Assembly: GCF_002165135.1 (NCBI RefSeq)
Contig: NZ_NFZQ01000008.1
Span: 241,172-305,171 of the forward strand
Length of the DNA: 64,000 bases
DNA from: Pseudomonas sp. SID14000
GTDB lineage: Bacteria; Pseudomonadota; Gammaproteobacteria; Pseudomonadales; Pseudomonadaceae
Direction of reading: 5' to 3'
Within the stretch, counting starts at the first letter, position 1. Each line of letters opens with the position of its first letter. Positions 1-8,331 of this stretch are shown in pieces. The notes below the pieces were generated by a model. The model did not search any database. It was not told the DNA's origin and was given only the letters and a program-made list of their open reading frames with translations. The position numbers and the translations under genes were made by a program.

Positions 1-301
1 CGACCCCTCGCTGCTGCAAGCCGCGCATGGTCTGGGGGCCAGCCGCTGGCAGCGGTTGCGGCGCATCGCCCTGCCGCTGGCGCTGCCGAGCATCATGGCC
101 GGGCTCAACCAGTCGGTGATGATGGCTCTGTCGATGGTGGTGGTGGCGTCGATGATTGGCGCCCGCGGGCTGGGTGAGGATGTGCTGGCGGGAATCCAGA
201 CCCTGAATGTCGGCCAAGGCGTCGAGGCCGGGTTGGCGATCGTCGCCCTGGCCATGGTGATCGACCGGATCAGCCAGGCCTATGGACGTAGCGGGCGCTG
301 A
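1..301 (+). CDS. Glycine betaine/choline-type ABC transporter permease, C-terminal part
   Basis: Reading frame open from base 2 (about 99 residues) to TGA at 299-301; the 5' end lies outside the window. The visible part begins in the EAA loop of a binding-protein-dependent permease (AAHGLGASRWQRLRRIALP) and continues into two hydrophobic segments containing MIGARGLGEDVLAGI and LNVGQGVEAGLAIV, typical of the ProW/OpuAB/ChoW family that moves glycine betaine, choline or proline across the inner membrane. The EAA loop would dock with the cognate ATPase outside the window. The family is clear; the substrate is inferred. Confidence 0.85.
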   Translation, partial: DPSLLQAAHGLGASRWQRLRRIALPLALPSIMAGLNQSVMMALSMVVVASMIGARGLGEDVLAGIQTLNVGQGVEAGLAIVALAMVIDRISQAYGRSGR

Positions 302-313
302 GCAGTATTACCG

Positions 314-386
314 GTACCGGCCCTTTTGCCCAACAAGGCGAGTCCCTGCAGGAGCAGCCTTGTGCTGCGAAAGGGCCGGGCCTGAC
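314..386. repeat. REP-like inverted repeat after ABC permease
   Basis: A ccggccctttt arm and an aaagggccgggcc arm flank a core with the P. putida REP-like string gcagccttgtgctgcgaaag. It lies just after the permease stop and may act as transcript terminator or stabiliser. Confidence 0.55.
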
Positions 387-424
387 AATGCTGCTCTGTC
401 AGCTTGAAACCGGACCTCCCCCGC

Positions 425-1288
425 ATGTCCCTCAAAGCCCTGCGCACCCTGGTGACCATCGCCCGCCACGGCACCTTCGCCCGTGCCGCCGACCTGCTCA
501 GCCTCACCCCTTCGGCGGTGAGCCTGCACATCAAGACCCTTGAAGACGAGCTGCAAGTGACCTTGTTCGACCGCAGCCGCAGGCAGGTGGCGCTGACCGA
601 AGCCGGCCAGTTGGCGGTGGCCCGCGCCGAGACCATCCTGGCTAGCTATGACGAACTGGCCGACGCCCTGGCCAGCGGCCCGAGCCTGCGCGGCCGCCTG
701 CGCCTGGGGGCGATCCATACGGTGCTGGCGCGGCGCCTGCCCAAGGCGCTGGTGTGGATCAAGGCGCACCATCCGCAGTTGCATGTCAGCGTGGCCTCCG
801 GCATGTCGGCGGAACTGGCACGGCGGGTGGAAGACGGCGAACTCGATGCAGCGATCACTACCGAGCCGGTCAGCCCCTACCCGCAGAGCCTGGACTTCAC
901 GCCGTTGTTCGAAGACCGCTTCTGGGCGGTCGCCAGCCCCGACCTGGCCGGGCAAAGCGTGCCGCAGTTGCTGGCCAGCCAGCCGTTCCTGCGCTTCGAC
1001 AAGCGTGCCTGGGCCGGGCGGCAGATAGAACAGGAGCTGCGCCGCCAGCATCTGCAGGTGAGCGAGCAGATGGAACTGGACAGCCAGGAAGCACTGGCGC
1101 GCATGGCGGTGATGGGCCTGGGCGTGGCGATCATCCCCATGGCCGATGACGACCTGCAACGTTTGCCACCGGCCACCTGCCTGCCGTTTGGCGACCCGCA
1201 GCTGACCCGGCGGGTGGTGTTGCTGGAGCATGAGAAGAGCCAGCGGCGGCATTTGAGTGCGGTGCTGAAGACTGCGCTGGAGGCTTGA
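425..1288 (+). CDS. LysR-family transcriptional regulator
   Basis: 287 residues from ATG 425; an upstream in-frame TTG at 404 is possible but less likely. The N-terminal winged HTH is typical (LVTIARHGTFARAADLL, SAVSLHIKTLEDEL, LFDRSRRQVALTEAG, roughly residues 5-60), followed by an effector-binding domain (about 85-287). LysR proteins bind a promoter as tetramers and respond to a small ligand. It is followed 235 bp later by an AEC-family transporter on the same strand, a possible target. Family certain, ligand unknown. Confidence 0.88.
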   Translation: MSLKALRTLVTIARHGTFARAADLLSLTPSAVSLHIKTLEDELQVTLFDRSRRQVALTEAGQLAVARAETILASYDELADALASGPSLRGRLRLGAIHTVLARRLPKALVWIKAHHPQLHVSVASGMSAELARRVEDGELDAAITTEPVSPYPQSLDFTPLFEDRFWAVASPDLAGQSVPQLLASQPFLRFDKRAWAGRQIEQELRRQHLQVSEQMELDSQEALARMAVMGLGVAIIPMADDDLQRLPPATCLPFGDPQLTRRVVLLEHEKSQRRHLSAVLKTALEA

Positions 1289-1307
1289 TATTGCCGGAGC
1301 CGCTGCG

Positions 1308-1404
1308 CGGCCCTTTCGCGACACAAGGCCGCTCCCACAGCGAACGCCTTGCATTTGAAGCAGTGGTAAACCTGTGGGAGCGGCCTTGCGTCGCGAAAGG
1401 GGCG
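1308..1404. repeat. Inverted REP pair, GTGTCGCG-loop class
   Basis: Two REP units in opposite orientation (1308-1340 and 1371-1404) with cores ccctttcgcgacacaaggcc and its near complement, each carrying the ggagcggcc/ggccgctcc tail. They fill the gap between the LysR gene and the AEC transporter gene. Confidence 0.85.
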
Positions 1405-1523
1405 CACAGCGCCCCCAAAGCAAACATGCATTTTTCCTCAATGGTCAGTGCAGAAAACAACGTTTTTACAGATCGATGCGCACCAGTAGTCTGTGCCCCG
1501 TACCCGACTACGGAACATTGATC

Positions 1524-2441
1524 ATGCTCCATCTGCTGCTGACTACCCTGCTGCCGATCATCCTGCTGATTGCCCTGGGCACTTTCCTGCGCCTGCGCGG
1601 CTTCCTCGCCGAAAACTTCTGGCCTGGCGCCGAGCGCCTGAGCTATTACGTATTGTTGCCGTCGCTGTTCCTCCATGGCCTGGCCACCGCCAACCTCGAT
1701 GGCGTGCCGGTGCTGAGCATGGTCGGCGTGCTGATGCTCTCGACCCTGGCCGGGGCCGTGCTGCTGGTGCTGTACCAGGGCGCAATGAACCACGAGGGTG
1801 CCGACTTCACCTCGGTGTTCCAGGGCGGCATCCGCTTCAACAACTACATCGGCGCCACCCTTGCAGCGGGTATCTATGGCAGCGCCGGCATCGCCCTGGC
1901 GGCAGTGGCCAACGCCGCCATCGTGCCACTGGTCAACCTGCTTTGCGTGCTGGTGTTCGCCCGCTTCAGCGCCCGCCATAGCTCACCGGCCTCGGTGCTG
2001 CGGGCCATCTTCGCCAACCCCTTGATCGTCGGTTGTGGCGGAGGGCTGCTGCTGCGCGCCAGCGGGCTGGGCTTGCCAGCGGGTATCGAACCCACGGTCA
2101 AGGCATTGGGCCAGGCCGCCCTCCCGCTGGGCCTGCTGTGCGTCGGCGCAGCCCTGGGTGGCACCCGCCTGGGCCGCCAGGTGCGCCCGCTGATGGCGGC
2201 GTCGGCATTCAAGTTCCTGGTCATGCCGCTGACCACCTGGGGTTTGTGCCGCGTGCTTGGCCTGTGTGGCCAGGCAGCGGTGGTGGCGGTGCTGTTCCAG
2301 GCACTGCCTACTGCATCATCTTCCTATGTGATGGCTCGACAAATGGGCGGTAACGCACCGCTGATGGCCACCATCATCGCCCTGCAGACCGTGTTGGCTG
2401 CCGCCACCCTGCCTTTGGTACTCATGCTTACGCTTGGCTAG
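1524..2441 (+). CDS. AEC (auxin efflux carrier) family transporter
   Basis: 305 residues from ATG 1524, with about ten hydrophobic segments. The start (LLPIILLIALGTFLRLRGF), the early YYVLLPSLFLHGLA and the end segment (SSSYVMARQMGGNAPLMAT) are characteristic of the AEC/YfdV family of inner-membrane carriers, which export organic acids or other small anions. An in-frame extension to 1374 is rejected because it reads through the REP pair. The preceding LysR gene may regulate it. Substrate not predictable. Confidence 0.85.
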   Translation: MLHLLLTTLLPIILLIALGTFLRLRGFLAENFWPGAERLSYYVLLPSLFLHGLATANLDGVPVLSMVGVLMLSTLAGAVLLVLYQGAMNHEGADFTSVFQGGIRFNNYIGATLAAGIYGSAGIALAAVANAAIVPLVNLLCVLVFARFSARHSSPASVLRAIFANPLIVGCGGGLLLRASGLGLPAGIEPTVKALGQAALPLGLLCVGAALGGTRLGRQVRPLMAASAFKFLVMPLTTWGLCRVLGLCGQAAVVAVLFQALPTASSSYVMARQMGGNAPLMATIIALQTVLAAATLPLVLMLTLG

Positions 2442-2647
2442 ACTGTAGCGACTGCACGGTACGGCGTGATACGAATGATTACCAAGTCATCGCACTTTTC
2501 CGCCGACCAGTGGTCTACTCCCTCTTTTGCCGCCAGCAACGAATGCCGGTGTTTTCATTGCTTTGCACGATCCCGGGCCAAAACGCCCCGGGCTTGTGTA
2601 GGATGAGCAGCGCAAACCACGACGCTGCCAGTCATAGGGAGATCCAC

Positions 2648-3499
2648 ATGCGCGTCCTGTCATCCGTTGCCGCCTTGTCGCTGGGCCTGGTCGTCTCGAC
2701 CGGAGCACTGGCTGCCACCGGCGAAGAGGCGCAACTGATCGATTCGATCAATGTCTACCGCAGCAAGGCCCAGCCCTGCGGTGGCGAGGCGTCGTTGGAG
2801 CTGCCGCCGCTCAACAGCGATACCCGCCTGGCGCTGTCGCCAGAGGGTACCCGCGACCTGCAGCAGGCCATGACCCGCGCCGCCTACCCAATGGTCAACG
2901 TGCAGGCCATCAGCCTGTCGGGGCCGCGTGATGCGCGCGCTGCCATGCATGCCATCGAGGAGAGCTTCTGCCAGGTGGTGCTCGACCCGCAGTTCGTCGA
3001 TATCGGCGTCAGCCAGGAAGGTCGCGACTGGCGCATCGTGCTGGCCCGGCCGCTGCTTAGCGGCCGCCTGGGCGATTGGCAGGCCGAGGGGCAGAAGGTG
3101 CTGCAGGAGATCAATGCCGCGCGCAAGGTGCCGCGCCAATGCGGTGGCCAGCCCTTCGCCGCCGCCCCCGCGCTGAGCTGGAGCACGGTGCTGGCCGGGG
3201 TTGCCGCCAACCACACCCGGGCCATGGCCAACCAGAACTTCTTCGACCACATCGACAAGGATGGCCGCACCCCCGGTGACCGGGCAGAGCTAGCCGGCTA
3301 CCTGTACCAGCAGATCGGCGAAAACATCGCCGCCGGGCGTGACACCGCGCGCAAGGTGGTCGATGGCTGGCTGGATAGCCCAGGGCACTGCGCGACGCTG
3401 ATGAACCCGGACTTCCGTGAGCTGGGCGCTGCATATGCGGTGGACCCGAAGAGTGATGCAGGGATTTACTGGACGGGGTTGTTCGGGACGCCGCAGTAA
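2648..3499 (+). CDS. Secreted CAP-domain (SCP/YkwD-like) protein
   Basis: 283 residues. ATG 2648 is chosen because a Sec signal peptide follows directly (VAALSLGLVVSTGALA, cleavage near residue 23) and tagggaga lies just upstream. The C-terminal half (about 150-283) is a CAP domain: LQEINAARKVPRQC, LAGVAANHTRAMANQNFFDH and IGENIAAGRDTARKVVDGW...SPGHC contain the conserved His and Glu residues of the CAP cavity. The N-terminal half is not recognised. Bacterial CAP proteins are periplasmic or secreted and mostly of unknown function. Confidence 0.83.
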   Translation: MRVLSSVAALSLGLVVSTGALAATGEEAQLIDSINVYRSKAQPCGGEASLELPPLNSDTRLALSPEGTRDLQQAMTRAAYPMVNVQAISLSGPRDARAAMHAIEESFCQVVLDPQFVDIGVSQEGRDWRIVLARPLLSGRLGDWQAEGQKVLQEINAARKVPRQCGGQPFAAAPALSWSTVLAGVAANHTRAMANQNFFDHIDKDGRTPGDRAELAGYLYQQIGENIAAGRDTARKVVDGWLDSPGHCATLMNPDFRELGAAYAVDPKSDAGIYWTGLFGTPQ

Positions 3500-3544
3500 G
3501 CCCGCTTTCATAGAACTGCACAAAACTCCTTGAATCAGCAGGAA

Positions 3545-3636
3545 CCCTGTGGGAGCAGCTTTAGCCGCGAACACCGGCGCAGCCGGTGCCATGCACCGCG
3601 GTGGATCCTTCGCGGCTAAAGCCGCTCCCACAGGGT
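3545..3636. repeat. Composite inverted REP pair (TTTAGCCGCGAA class) with central spacer
   Basis: Two inverted units, cctgtgggagcagctttag and ctaaagccgctcccacaggg, joined by a GC-rich spacer (accggcgcagccggtgcc). It is nearly the same as the element at 16235-16326, including about 15 bp of flank. It separates the CAP-domain gene from the convergent GlxA-type regulator. Confidence 0.85.
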
Positions 3637-3685
3637 ACGCGGACCGTATGTAAGTTCAGTCTCCCACAGGGAACCGCGCGCGGCT

Positions 3686-4684
3686 TCAAAGCGGATTCGT
3701 GCCTGCGCGCAGTTCACGGGCCGTGCAACCAAACCGTCGCCGCACGCACTTGCCCAGGTAACTGGCATCGCCCAAGCCCACTTCATCGGCAATCTGCGCC
3801 AGGCTGTGGCTGGAGTTGAGCAAGCGCCAGCGCGCCTGTTGCAAGCGCATCTCCAGCCACCAGGCCTTGGCGCTCATACCATGGCTGGCGCGAAACTGCC
3901 GGTCCAGCTGGCGCCGGCTGATGCCCAGCTCTGCGGCCAGTTGCTCCACTGCCAACGGCCTACCCAGGTGATGACGCATCAACGCCTGCGCGCGCTGCAC
4001 CTGCCGCCCCTGCCCGGCCCCCAGCTCCAGCGAGCGCAAGGCATGTCGGCTATCGCGGGTTTCGTCCACCAGCATGTCGGCCAGGCCCTTGAGTGCCCGG
4101 GTCCGCCCGCAGGCGCGTGACAACAGCGCGACGGCCAGGTCGATGGCCGCGGTGCCGCCAGCGCAGGTGATGCGGCTACCGTCGATGCAGTACAGCTGCT
4201 CGCTCAGCACCTGCAAGTGCGGGAAAGCCGCACGAAATTCGGCTTCGTGGCGCCAGTGCACCACCACCTTGTGCCCCTGCAGCAATCCGCAGGCGGCCAA
4301 CAGGAAGGCGCCGTTGTCGACGCCCACCAGCTTGACGCCCGCTTTGCCGGCCTGCCTGAGCAAGGCCTTGTAGCGAGGCGCCAGCGCGGCAGTGGCCATG
4401 GCGTTGCGCCCGCCGAACACCACCAGGTAGTCGAAACCGGCCAGTTCGAGCTGGCCAGCCACGGCCTCGACTTGCACCACCGCGCCACTGCTCGACGCCA
4501 CCGGGTCGAGGGTCAACCCTGCCACGGTCCAGCTGCAGTAGCGCTGCTGGCTGTAGTCCTCGTCGTCGGCGCTGAAACGCAACTTGTCGAGAAAGGCACC
4601 GAACGGCAGCAGGGCAAAATCCGGTAACGGCAAGATCAGCAAGCGGATATCGGGCTGCATGGCATTGCGTCCAGGAACAACCAT
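3686..4684 (-). CDS. GlxA-family (DJ-1/PfpI + AraC) transcriptional regulator
   Basis: 332 residues from 4684; an alternative ATG at 4660 (MQPDIRLLILPLPDF) gives 324 and is equally plausible. Residues about 10-200 form a DJ-1/PfpI class I glutamine-amidotransferase-like sensor domain (VGVDNGAFLLAACGLL at the nucleophile elbow). Residues about 225-332 are an AraC-type double HTH (AAELGISRRQLDRQFRASHG, SLAQIADEVGLGDASYLGK). This architecture is typical of GlxA/CdhR/ArgR-type regulators of amino-acid or quaternary-amine metabolism. It is divergent from a LysE exporter 81 bp away, the obvious target. Confidence 0.86.
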   Translation of the reverse strand: MVVPGRNAMQPDIRLLILPLPDFALLPFGAFLDKLRFSADDEDYSQQRYCSWTVAGLTLDPVASSSGAVVQVEAVAGQLELAGFDYLVVFGGRNAMATAALAPRYKALLRQAGKAGVKLVGVDNGAFLLAACGLLQGHKVVVHWRHEAEFRAAFPHLQVLSEQLYCIDGSRITCAGGTAAIDLAVALLSRACGRTRALKGLADMLVDETRDSRHALRSLELGAGQGRQVQRAQALMRHHLGRPLAVEQLAAELGISRRQLDRQFRASHGMSAKAWWLEMRLQQARWRLLNSSHSLAQIADEVGLGDASYLGKCVRRRFGCTARELRAGTNPL

Positions 4685-4719
4685 TAAATGTCCAGATCAT
4701 ACCCTTTCTGAACGAAGCC

Positions 4720-4738
4720 GGCGCCATAGACTGGCGCC
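4720..4738. promoter_or_regulatory. Inverted repeat over the probable lysE -10 region
   Basis: GGCGCCA-TAGAC-TGGCGCC, 7-bp arms around a TAGACT hexamer that could be the sigma-70 -10 box of the LysE gene, in the 81-bp divergent gap with the GlxA-type regulator. Operator role is inferred. Confidence 0.35.
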
Positions 4739-4765
4739 CTCCTTATCAACAAGGCCTTACACACC

Positions 4766-5377
4766 ATGGCACTCGACACCTGGCTCATCTACCTGCTGGC
4801 CAGCATCGGTCTGTCGCTGACCCCAGGCCCCAACAGCCTGCTGGCCCTGACCCACGGCGCCCTGTATGGCACACGCCGGACGTTGTTCACCATCGTTGGC
4901 GGGGTGTTTGGCTTCAGCGCCCTGATCGCCCTGACCATGTTCGGCCTCAGCGCGTTGCTGCAGACCTCGGCCTCGGTGCTGAGCGTGCTCAAATGGGTGG
5001 GTGGTGCCTATTTGATCTGGCTAGGTATCCAGCTGTGGCGCAGCCCGGGCCTGCACCTGGAACTCACCGCGCAAAACGCGCGGCTGGGCAATGCCGGCCT
5101 GTTCCGCCAGGGCCTGCTGTCGGCCATGGCCAACCCCAAAGTGCTGCTGTTCTATGGCGCTTTCCTGCCGCAGTTCATCGATCCACAGCGTGGGTTGCTG
5201 TTGCAGTTCGTGGTGATGGCGGCAACCTTTGCCAGCGTCGAGTTCCTGGTCGAATACCTGTTGGCACGCCTGGCGTTTCGTATCCGGCCATGGCTGGCCA
5301 AGGGCGGCAAGGGCTTCAACCGCTGCTGCGGCAGCCTGTTTGCCTTGATTGGTGTGGCGTTGCCGCTTGGGCGGTAG
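4766..5377 (+). CDS. LysE/RhtB-family amino-acid exporter
   Basis: 203 residues, usual size for the family, with about six membrane segments. The first contains the signature LTPGPNSLLALTHGALYGTR (residues about 15-34); NPKVLLFYGAFLPQFIDP lies in the middle. The family exports amino acids or homoserine lactones through the inner membrane. It is divergent from the GlxA-type regulator, suggesting induction by an amino acid. Substrate not predictable. Confidence 0.88.
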   Translation: MALDTWLIYLLASIGLSLTPGPNSLLALTHGALYGTRRTLFTIVGGVFGFSALIALTMFGLSALLQTSASVLSVLKWVGGAYLIWLGIQLWRSPGLHLELTAQNARLGNAGLFRQGLLSAMANPKVLLFYGAFLPQFIDPQRGLLLQFVVMAATFASVEFLVEYLLARLAFRIRPWLAKGGKGFNRCCGSLFALIGVALPLGR

Positions 5378-5388
5378 CACTACGCAAA

Positions 5389-5421
5389 GGCTGTCGCGCT
5401 CCTACAGGGATCGCGACAGCC
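5389..5421. terminator. Hairpin between convergent lysE-type and MFS genes
   Basis: Perfect 10-bp stem GGCTGTCGCG/CGCGACAGCC with a 13-base loop, 11 bp after the exporter stop and before the convergent MFS stop. No long T-run, so it is a probable bidirectional terminator rather than a textbook one. Confidence 0.55.
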
Positions 5422-5434
5422 TGTGGGCTCGCAT

Positions 5435-6634
5435 TCAACCCCGGCGCGCTTTGACCAGGAAGATGAGCAAGGCCACCCCCGGCAACCCCGCCCCCACCAG
5501 CGCCACACCCTGCCAGCCAAACTGGCTGAACAGCGCACTGGCCACCGCCGACCCCAGCGCCCCTCCGAGGAAGATGCTGGTCATGTACACCGCGTTCAGC
5601 CGCCCGCGGCTGGCCGGGTCCAGCGCGTACACTTCACGCTGGCCGATGACCATGTTCATCTGCACCGCAAAATCCAGCAGCACGCCGGTCAGGCCCAGGC
5701 CGATCACGCTGTAGCCCGGCACCGTCAGCCCCAGCAACAGTGCCGCCGGTGCCAGCAACAACGCCAGCAGCGAACCGGCCCGGGCATGCCCGGCATCGGC
5801 CAGGCGACCGGCCATGGGCGCGGCCACGGCGCCCACCGCGCCCACCAGGGCGAATACTGCGATCTGGCTCTGCGACAGGCCATGCTCGGTAGCCAGGGCC
5901 ATCGGTACCGCCGTCCAGTAAAGGCTGAACGCCGCGAACATCAATGCCTGGTACAGCGCGCGCTGGCGCAGCAAGGGATGACGGCGCAGCAGCGTGAACA
6001 GCGACAGCATCAGCCCGGCATAGCTGGCCTTGTGCTCGGGCATCCGCCGCGGCAAGGTCAGGGCCAGTAGCAGGATGATCGCCAGCATTACCCCGGCAGC
6101 GCCGATGAACACCGCACGCCAGCCGAGGTAGTCGGCCACAAGGCTGGACAACGGCCGCGCCAGCAGGATACCCAGCAGCAGGCCACCCATGATGTTGCCG
6201 ACCACCCGCCCACGCTGCTGCTCCGGCGCCAGGTGCGCCGCCAGCGGAATGAGCATCTGCACCGCCACGGAACTGAAACCGATCAGCAGTGCATAGCCCA
6301 GGAACAGTTGGCCCTGGCCACTGCTGCTGGTCCCCGCCAGCAGCAGGCTGACGCAGGCCAGCACGGCGGTAGCCACCATCAGGCGGCGGTTTTCCAACAG
6401 GTCGGCCAGCGGTACCAGCAACAGCAGGCCCAGGGCATAGCCCAACTGCGTGAGCGAAACGATCAGGCTGGCATGCTCGGTGGACAGCCCCAGGTCCGGG
6501 GCGATCAGGCCAACGATGGGCTGGGCATAGTAGATATTGGCGACGATCGCGCCGCAGCAGAACGCCAGCAGCGCGACCAGGGCCTGGCTCAGGCCGGTGG
6601 CTACAGGCTGCGCGGCAGCAAGGGAGGGATTCAT
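5435..6634 (-). CDS. MFS transporter, multidrug/arabinose-efflux (YnfM-like) type
   Basis: 399 residues with 12 predicted membrane segments. NIYYAQPIVGLIAPDLGLS near the N-terminus and LVPLADLLENRRLMV after segment 2 (variant of the MFS GxLaDrxGrR loop) place it with the major-facilitator drug/H+ antiporters. The second half starts near residue 215. A gggaggg ribosome site precedes ATG 6634. Expected to export a small compound using the proton gradient. The LysR gene upstream on the same strand ends 104 bp away and may control it. Confidence 0.85.
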   Translation of the reverse strand: MNPSLAAAQPVATGLSQALVALLAFCCGAIVANIYYAQPIVGLIAPDLGLSTEHASLIVSLTQLGYALGLLLLVPLADLLENRRLMVATAVLACVSLLLAGTSSSGQGQLFLGYALLIGFSSVAVQMLIPLAAHLAPEQQRGRVVGNIMGGLLLGILLARPLSSLVADYLGWRAVFIGAAGVMLAIILLLALTLPRRMPEHKASYAGLMLSLFTLLRRHPLLRQRALYQALMFAAFSLYWTAVPMALATEHGLSQSQIAVFALVGAVGAVAAPMAGRLADAGHARAGSLLALLLAPAALLLGLTVPGYSVIGLGLTGVLLDFAVQMNMVIGQREVYALDPASRGRLNAVYMTSIFLGGALGSAVASALFSQFGWQGVALVGAGLPGVALLIFLVKARRG

Positions 6635-6738
6635 GCGAGGGTCCTCGGCAAGGGTGGGATATGCCGGTCACCTTACCCAGACGCACTCCCGGCGAGAATC
6701 CAGCGCTGACGCAACAGGGCTTTGCGCACTGCGCAACA

Positions 6739-7644
6739 CTAAGTGCTGCGCTTCAACAGGTTTTCGCAAAAGTCGATGAACGCATTTACCCGCCGCGAAC
6801 CACGATGATTGGGCAGGTACAGGGCGTTGATGCTGTCACTGGCCGCGCCAGGGCTGGCCTGCCAGTCGGGGAACAGCCGCTGCAGGCGCCCGGCCGCCAC
6901 ATCCTCATGCACCAGCCAGTCAGCCAGCAGCGCGATGCCGCTGCCCGCCAGCGCGGTTTCGCGCAACATGTCGGCATTGGCGCTACGCAACGGCCCGCTC
7001 ACGTCCAGCTCCAGGCTGTCCTGCCCGCGGGCCAGGCGCCAGGGGCGCCCTTTCTGCCCGTAGCGAAAGCGCAGGCAGGCGTGTTCGAGCAACTGTCGCG
7101 GATGTAGCAGCGCGTCACGCCCGGCCAGGTAGGCCGGGCTGGCAACCAGCCAGCGCTGGAAGCGACCCAACTGGCGACACACCAGCTCCTCATTGGGCGC
7201 GGGGTCGCCCAGGCGGATCGACAGGTCATAGCGCCCGTCAAGCAGGTCATCCAGCCTGTCGCTGAGGTCAATGTCCAGCTCCAGTGCCGGGTACTGTGCC
7301 AGGAACAGCCCCAGGTGCGGAGCGATGACCCGCCTGCCGAACTCCACCGGCAAGCACAGGCGCAGCACACCGACAGGCTCTTCGCCACGGTCGGCGACAC
7401 TGGCATCGGCCGCGTCCAGCGCCTCGAAAATACCCCGAGCGCGCTCGTAATAACGAGCGCCGGCCTCGGTCAGGCTGACCTGGCGGGTGGAGCGGTTGAG
7501 CAAGGTGGCGCCCAACGCCGTTTCCAGGGCATCGACCAGGCGCGTCACCGACGAAGTTGCCAGCCCTAGCTGGCGCGCGGCGGCAGAAAAGCCCTGAGCA
7601 TCGACGGTGGCCACGAACATCTTCATCGCCAGGAGTTTGTCCAT
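6739..7644 (-). CDS. LysR-family transcriptional regulator
   Basis: 301 residues from ATG 7644 (MDKLLAMKMFVATVDAQGF), with ggaagacggg just upstream; a TTG at 7662 would add six residues and is not preferred. HTH at about 15-65 (AAARQLGLATSSVTRLVDAL, LLNRSTRQVSLTEAG); the effector domain follows. This is the CrgA/DmlR-like LysR subgroup that often controls oxidoreductases or efflux. The downstream MFS gene is on the same strand and a cupin gene diverges. Confidence 0.87.
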   Translation of the reverse strand: MDKLLAMKMFVATVDAQGFSAAARQLGLATSSVTRLVDALETALGATLLNRSTRQVSLTEAGARYYERARGIFEALDAADASVADRGEEPVGVLRLCLPVEFGRRVIAPHLGLFLAQYPALELDIDLSDRLDDLLDGRYDLSIRLGDPAPNEELVCRQLGRFQRWLVASPAYLAGRDALLHPRQLLEHACLRFRYGQKGRPWRLARGQDSLELDVSGPLRSANADMLRETALAGSGIALLADWLVHEDVAAGRLQRLFPDWQASPGAASDSINALYLPNHRGSRRVNAFIDFCENLLKRST

Positions 7645-7762
7645 TTGCTGCCCGTCTTCCAAATCTCGGAAAGTTCTTACAAACAGCCGGGCGGGTCAAG
7701 AAGCGCGGTGCGCGGCAATTGCGTCCATAGTGGAACCACCCCCCTTCCAAACGAGGCCTTCC

Positions 7763-8113
7763 ATGACACCGACCAACCTGCTGACCGCCCTGCCCCCTTG
7801 CGACCCCACCTGCGCCGAACAGGTCGACGAGCTGCTCAGCCGCCCGGGCGTGCGCGTTGAGCGTATTGTTTCCAGCGGCCAGGCCAGCCCGCCTGGCTTC
7901 TGGTACGACCAGGCCGAAGGTGAATGGATCGTGCTGCTCAGTGGAGCCGCCGGCCTGCGCTTCGAGCACGAGAGCCACACCCGCCTGCTGGCGCCGGGCG
8001 ATTGCCTGGACATCCCCCCGCACTACCGCCACCGCGTGGAATGGACCGCTCCCGGCACAGCCACCGTCTGGCTCGCAGTGTTCTACAGCAAGGGCATCCC
8101 GTGGCCAGCGTGA
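7763..8113 (+). CDS. Small cupin-domain protein
   Basis: 116 residues forming a single cupin barrel. Motif 1 region is GFWYDQAEGEWIVLLSGAAGLRFE; motif 2 is LLAPGDCLDIPPHYRHRVEW, which keeps two histidines, whereas motif 1 lacks the usual HxH pair. Metal binding may therefore be partial. Small cupins bind or isomerise small metabolites or act as sensors. It is divergent from the LysR gene (118 bp) and upstream of the PQQ dehydrogenase. Confidence 0.8.
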   Translation: MTPTNLLTALPPCDPTCAEQVDELLSRPGVRVERIVSSGQASPPGFWYDQAEGEWIVLLSGAAGLRFEHESHTRLLAPGDCLDIPPHYRHRVEWTAPGTATVWLAVFYSKGIPWPA

Positions 8114-8270
8114 AACCGGCCACTCCCTGTTCGGCACAAAGTTGAGTGCAGGTTACGCAACCGGCATGAAGACCCTGTTTACTGCAACTTTAACCGCCTG
8201 ATCTAAACTTTTAGCCACACCTTGGCGAGCTGAACCCTGCGACAATCCGCCCCACAAAATTATGTACCAA

Positions 8271-8286
8271 CTTGTTAATTAGCAAG
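8271..8286. promoter_or_regulatory. Imperfect palindrome upstream of the PQQ dehydrogenase
   Basis: CTTGTTAATTAGCAAG, 16 bp symmetric except for one pair, 45 bp before the dehydrogenase start in an AT-rich stretch. It resembles an operator for a dimeric repressor; no regulator gene is adjacent. Confidence 0.35.
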
Positions 8287-8331
8287 CTAAGAGATTACAC
8301 TGCGCGCATTCCACCTGCTGAGATCCCTGGC

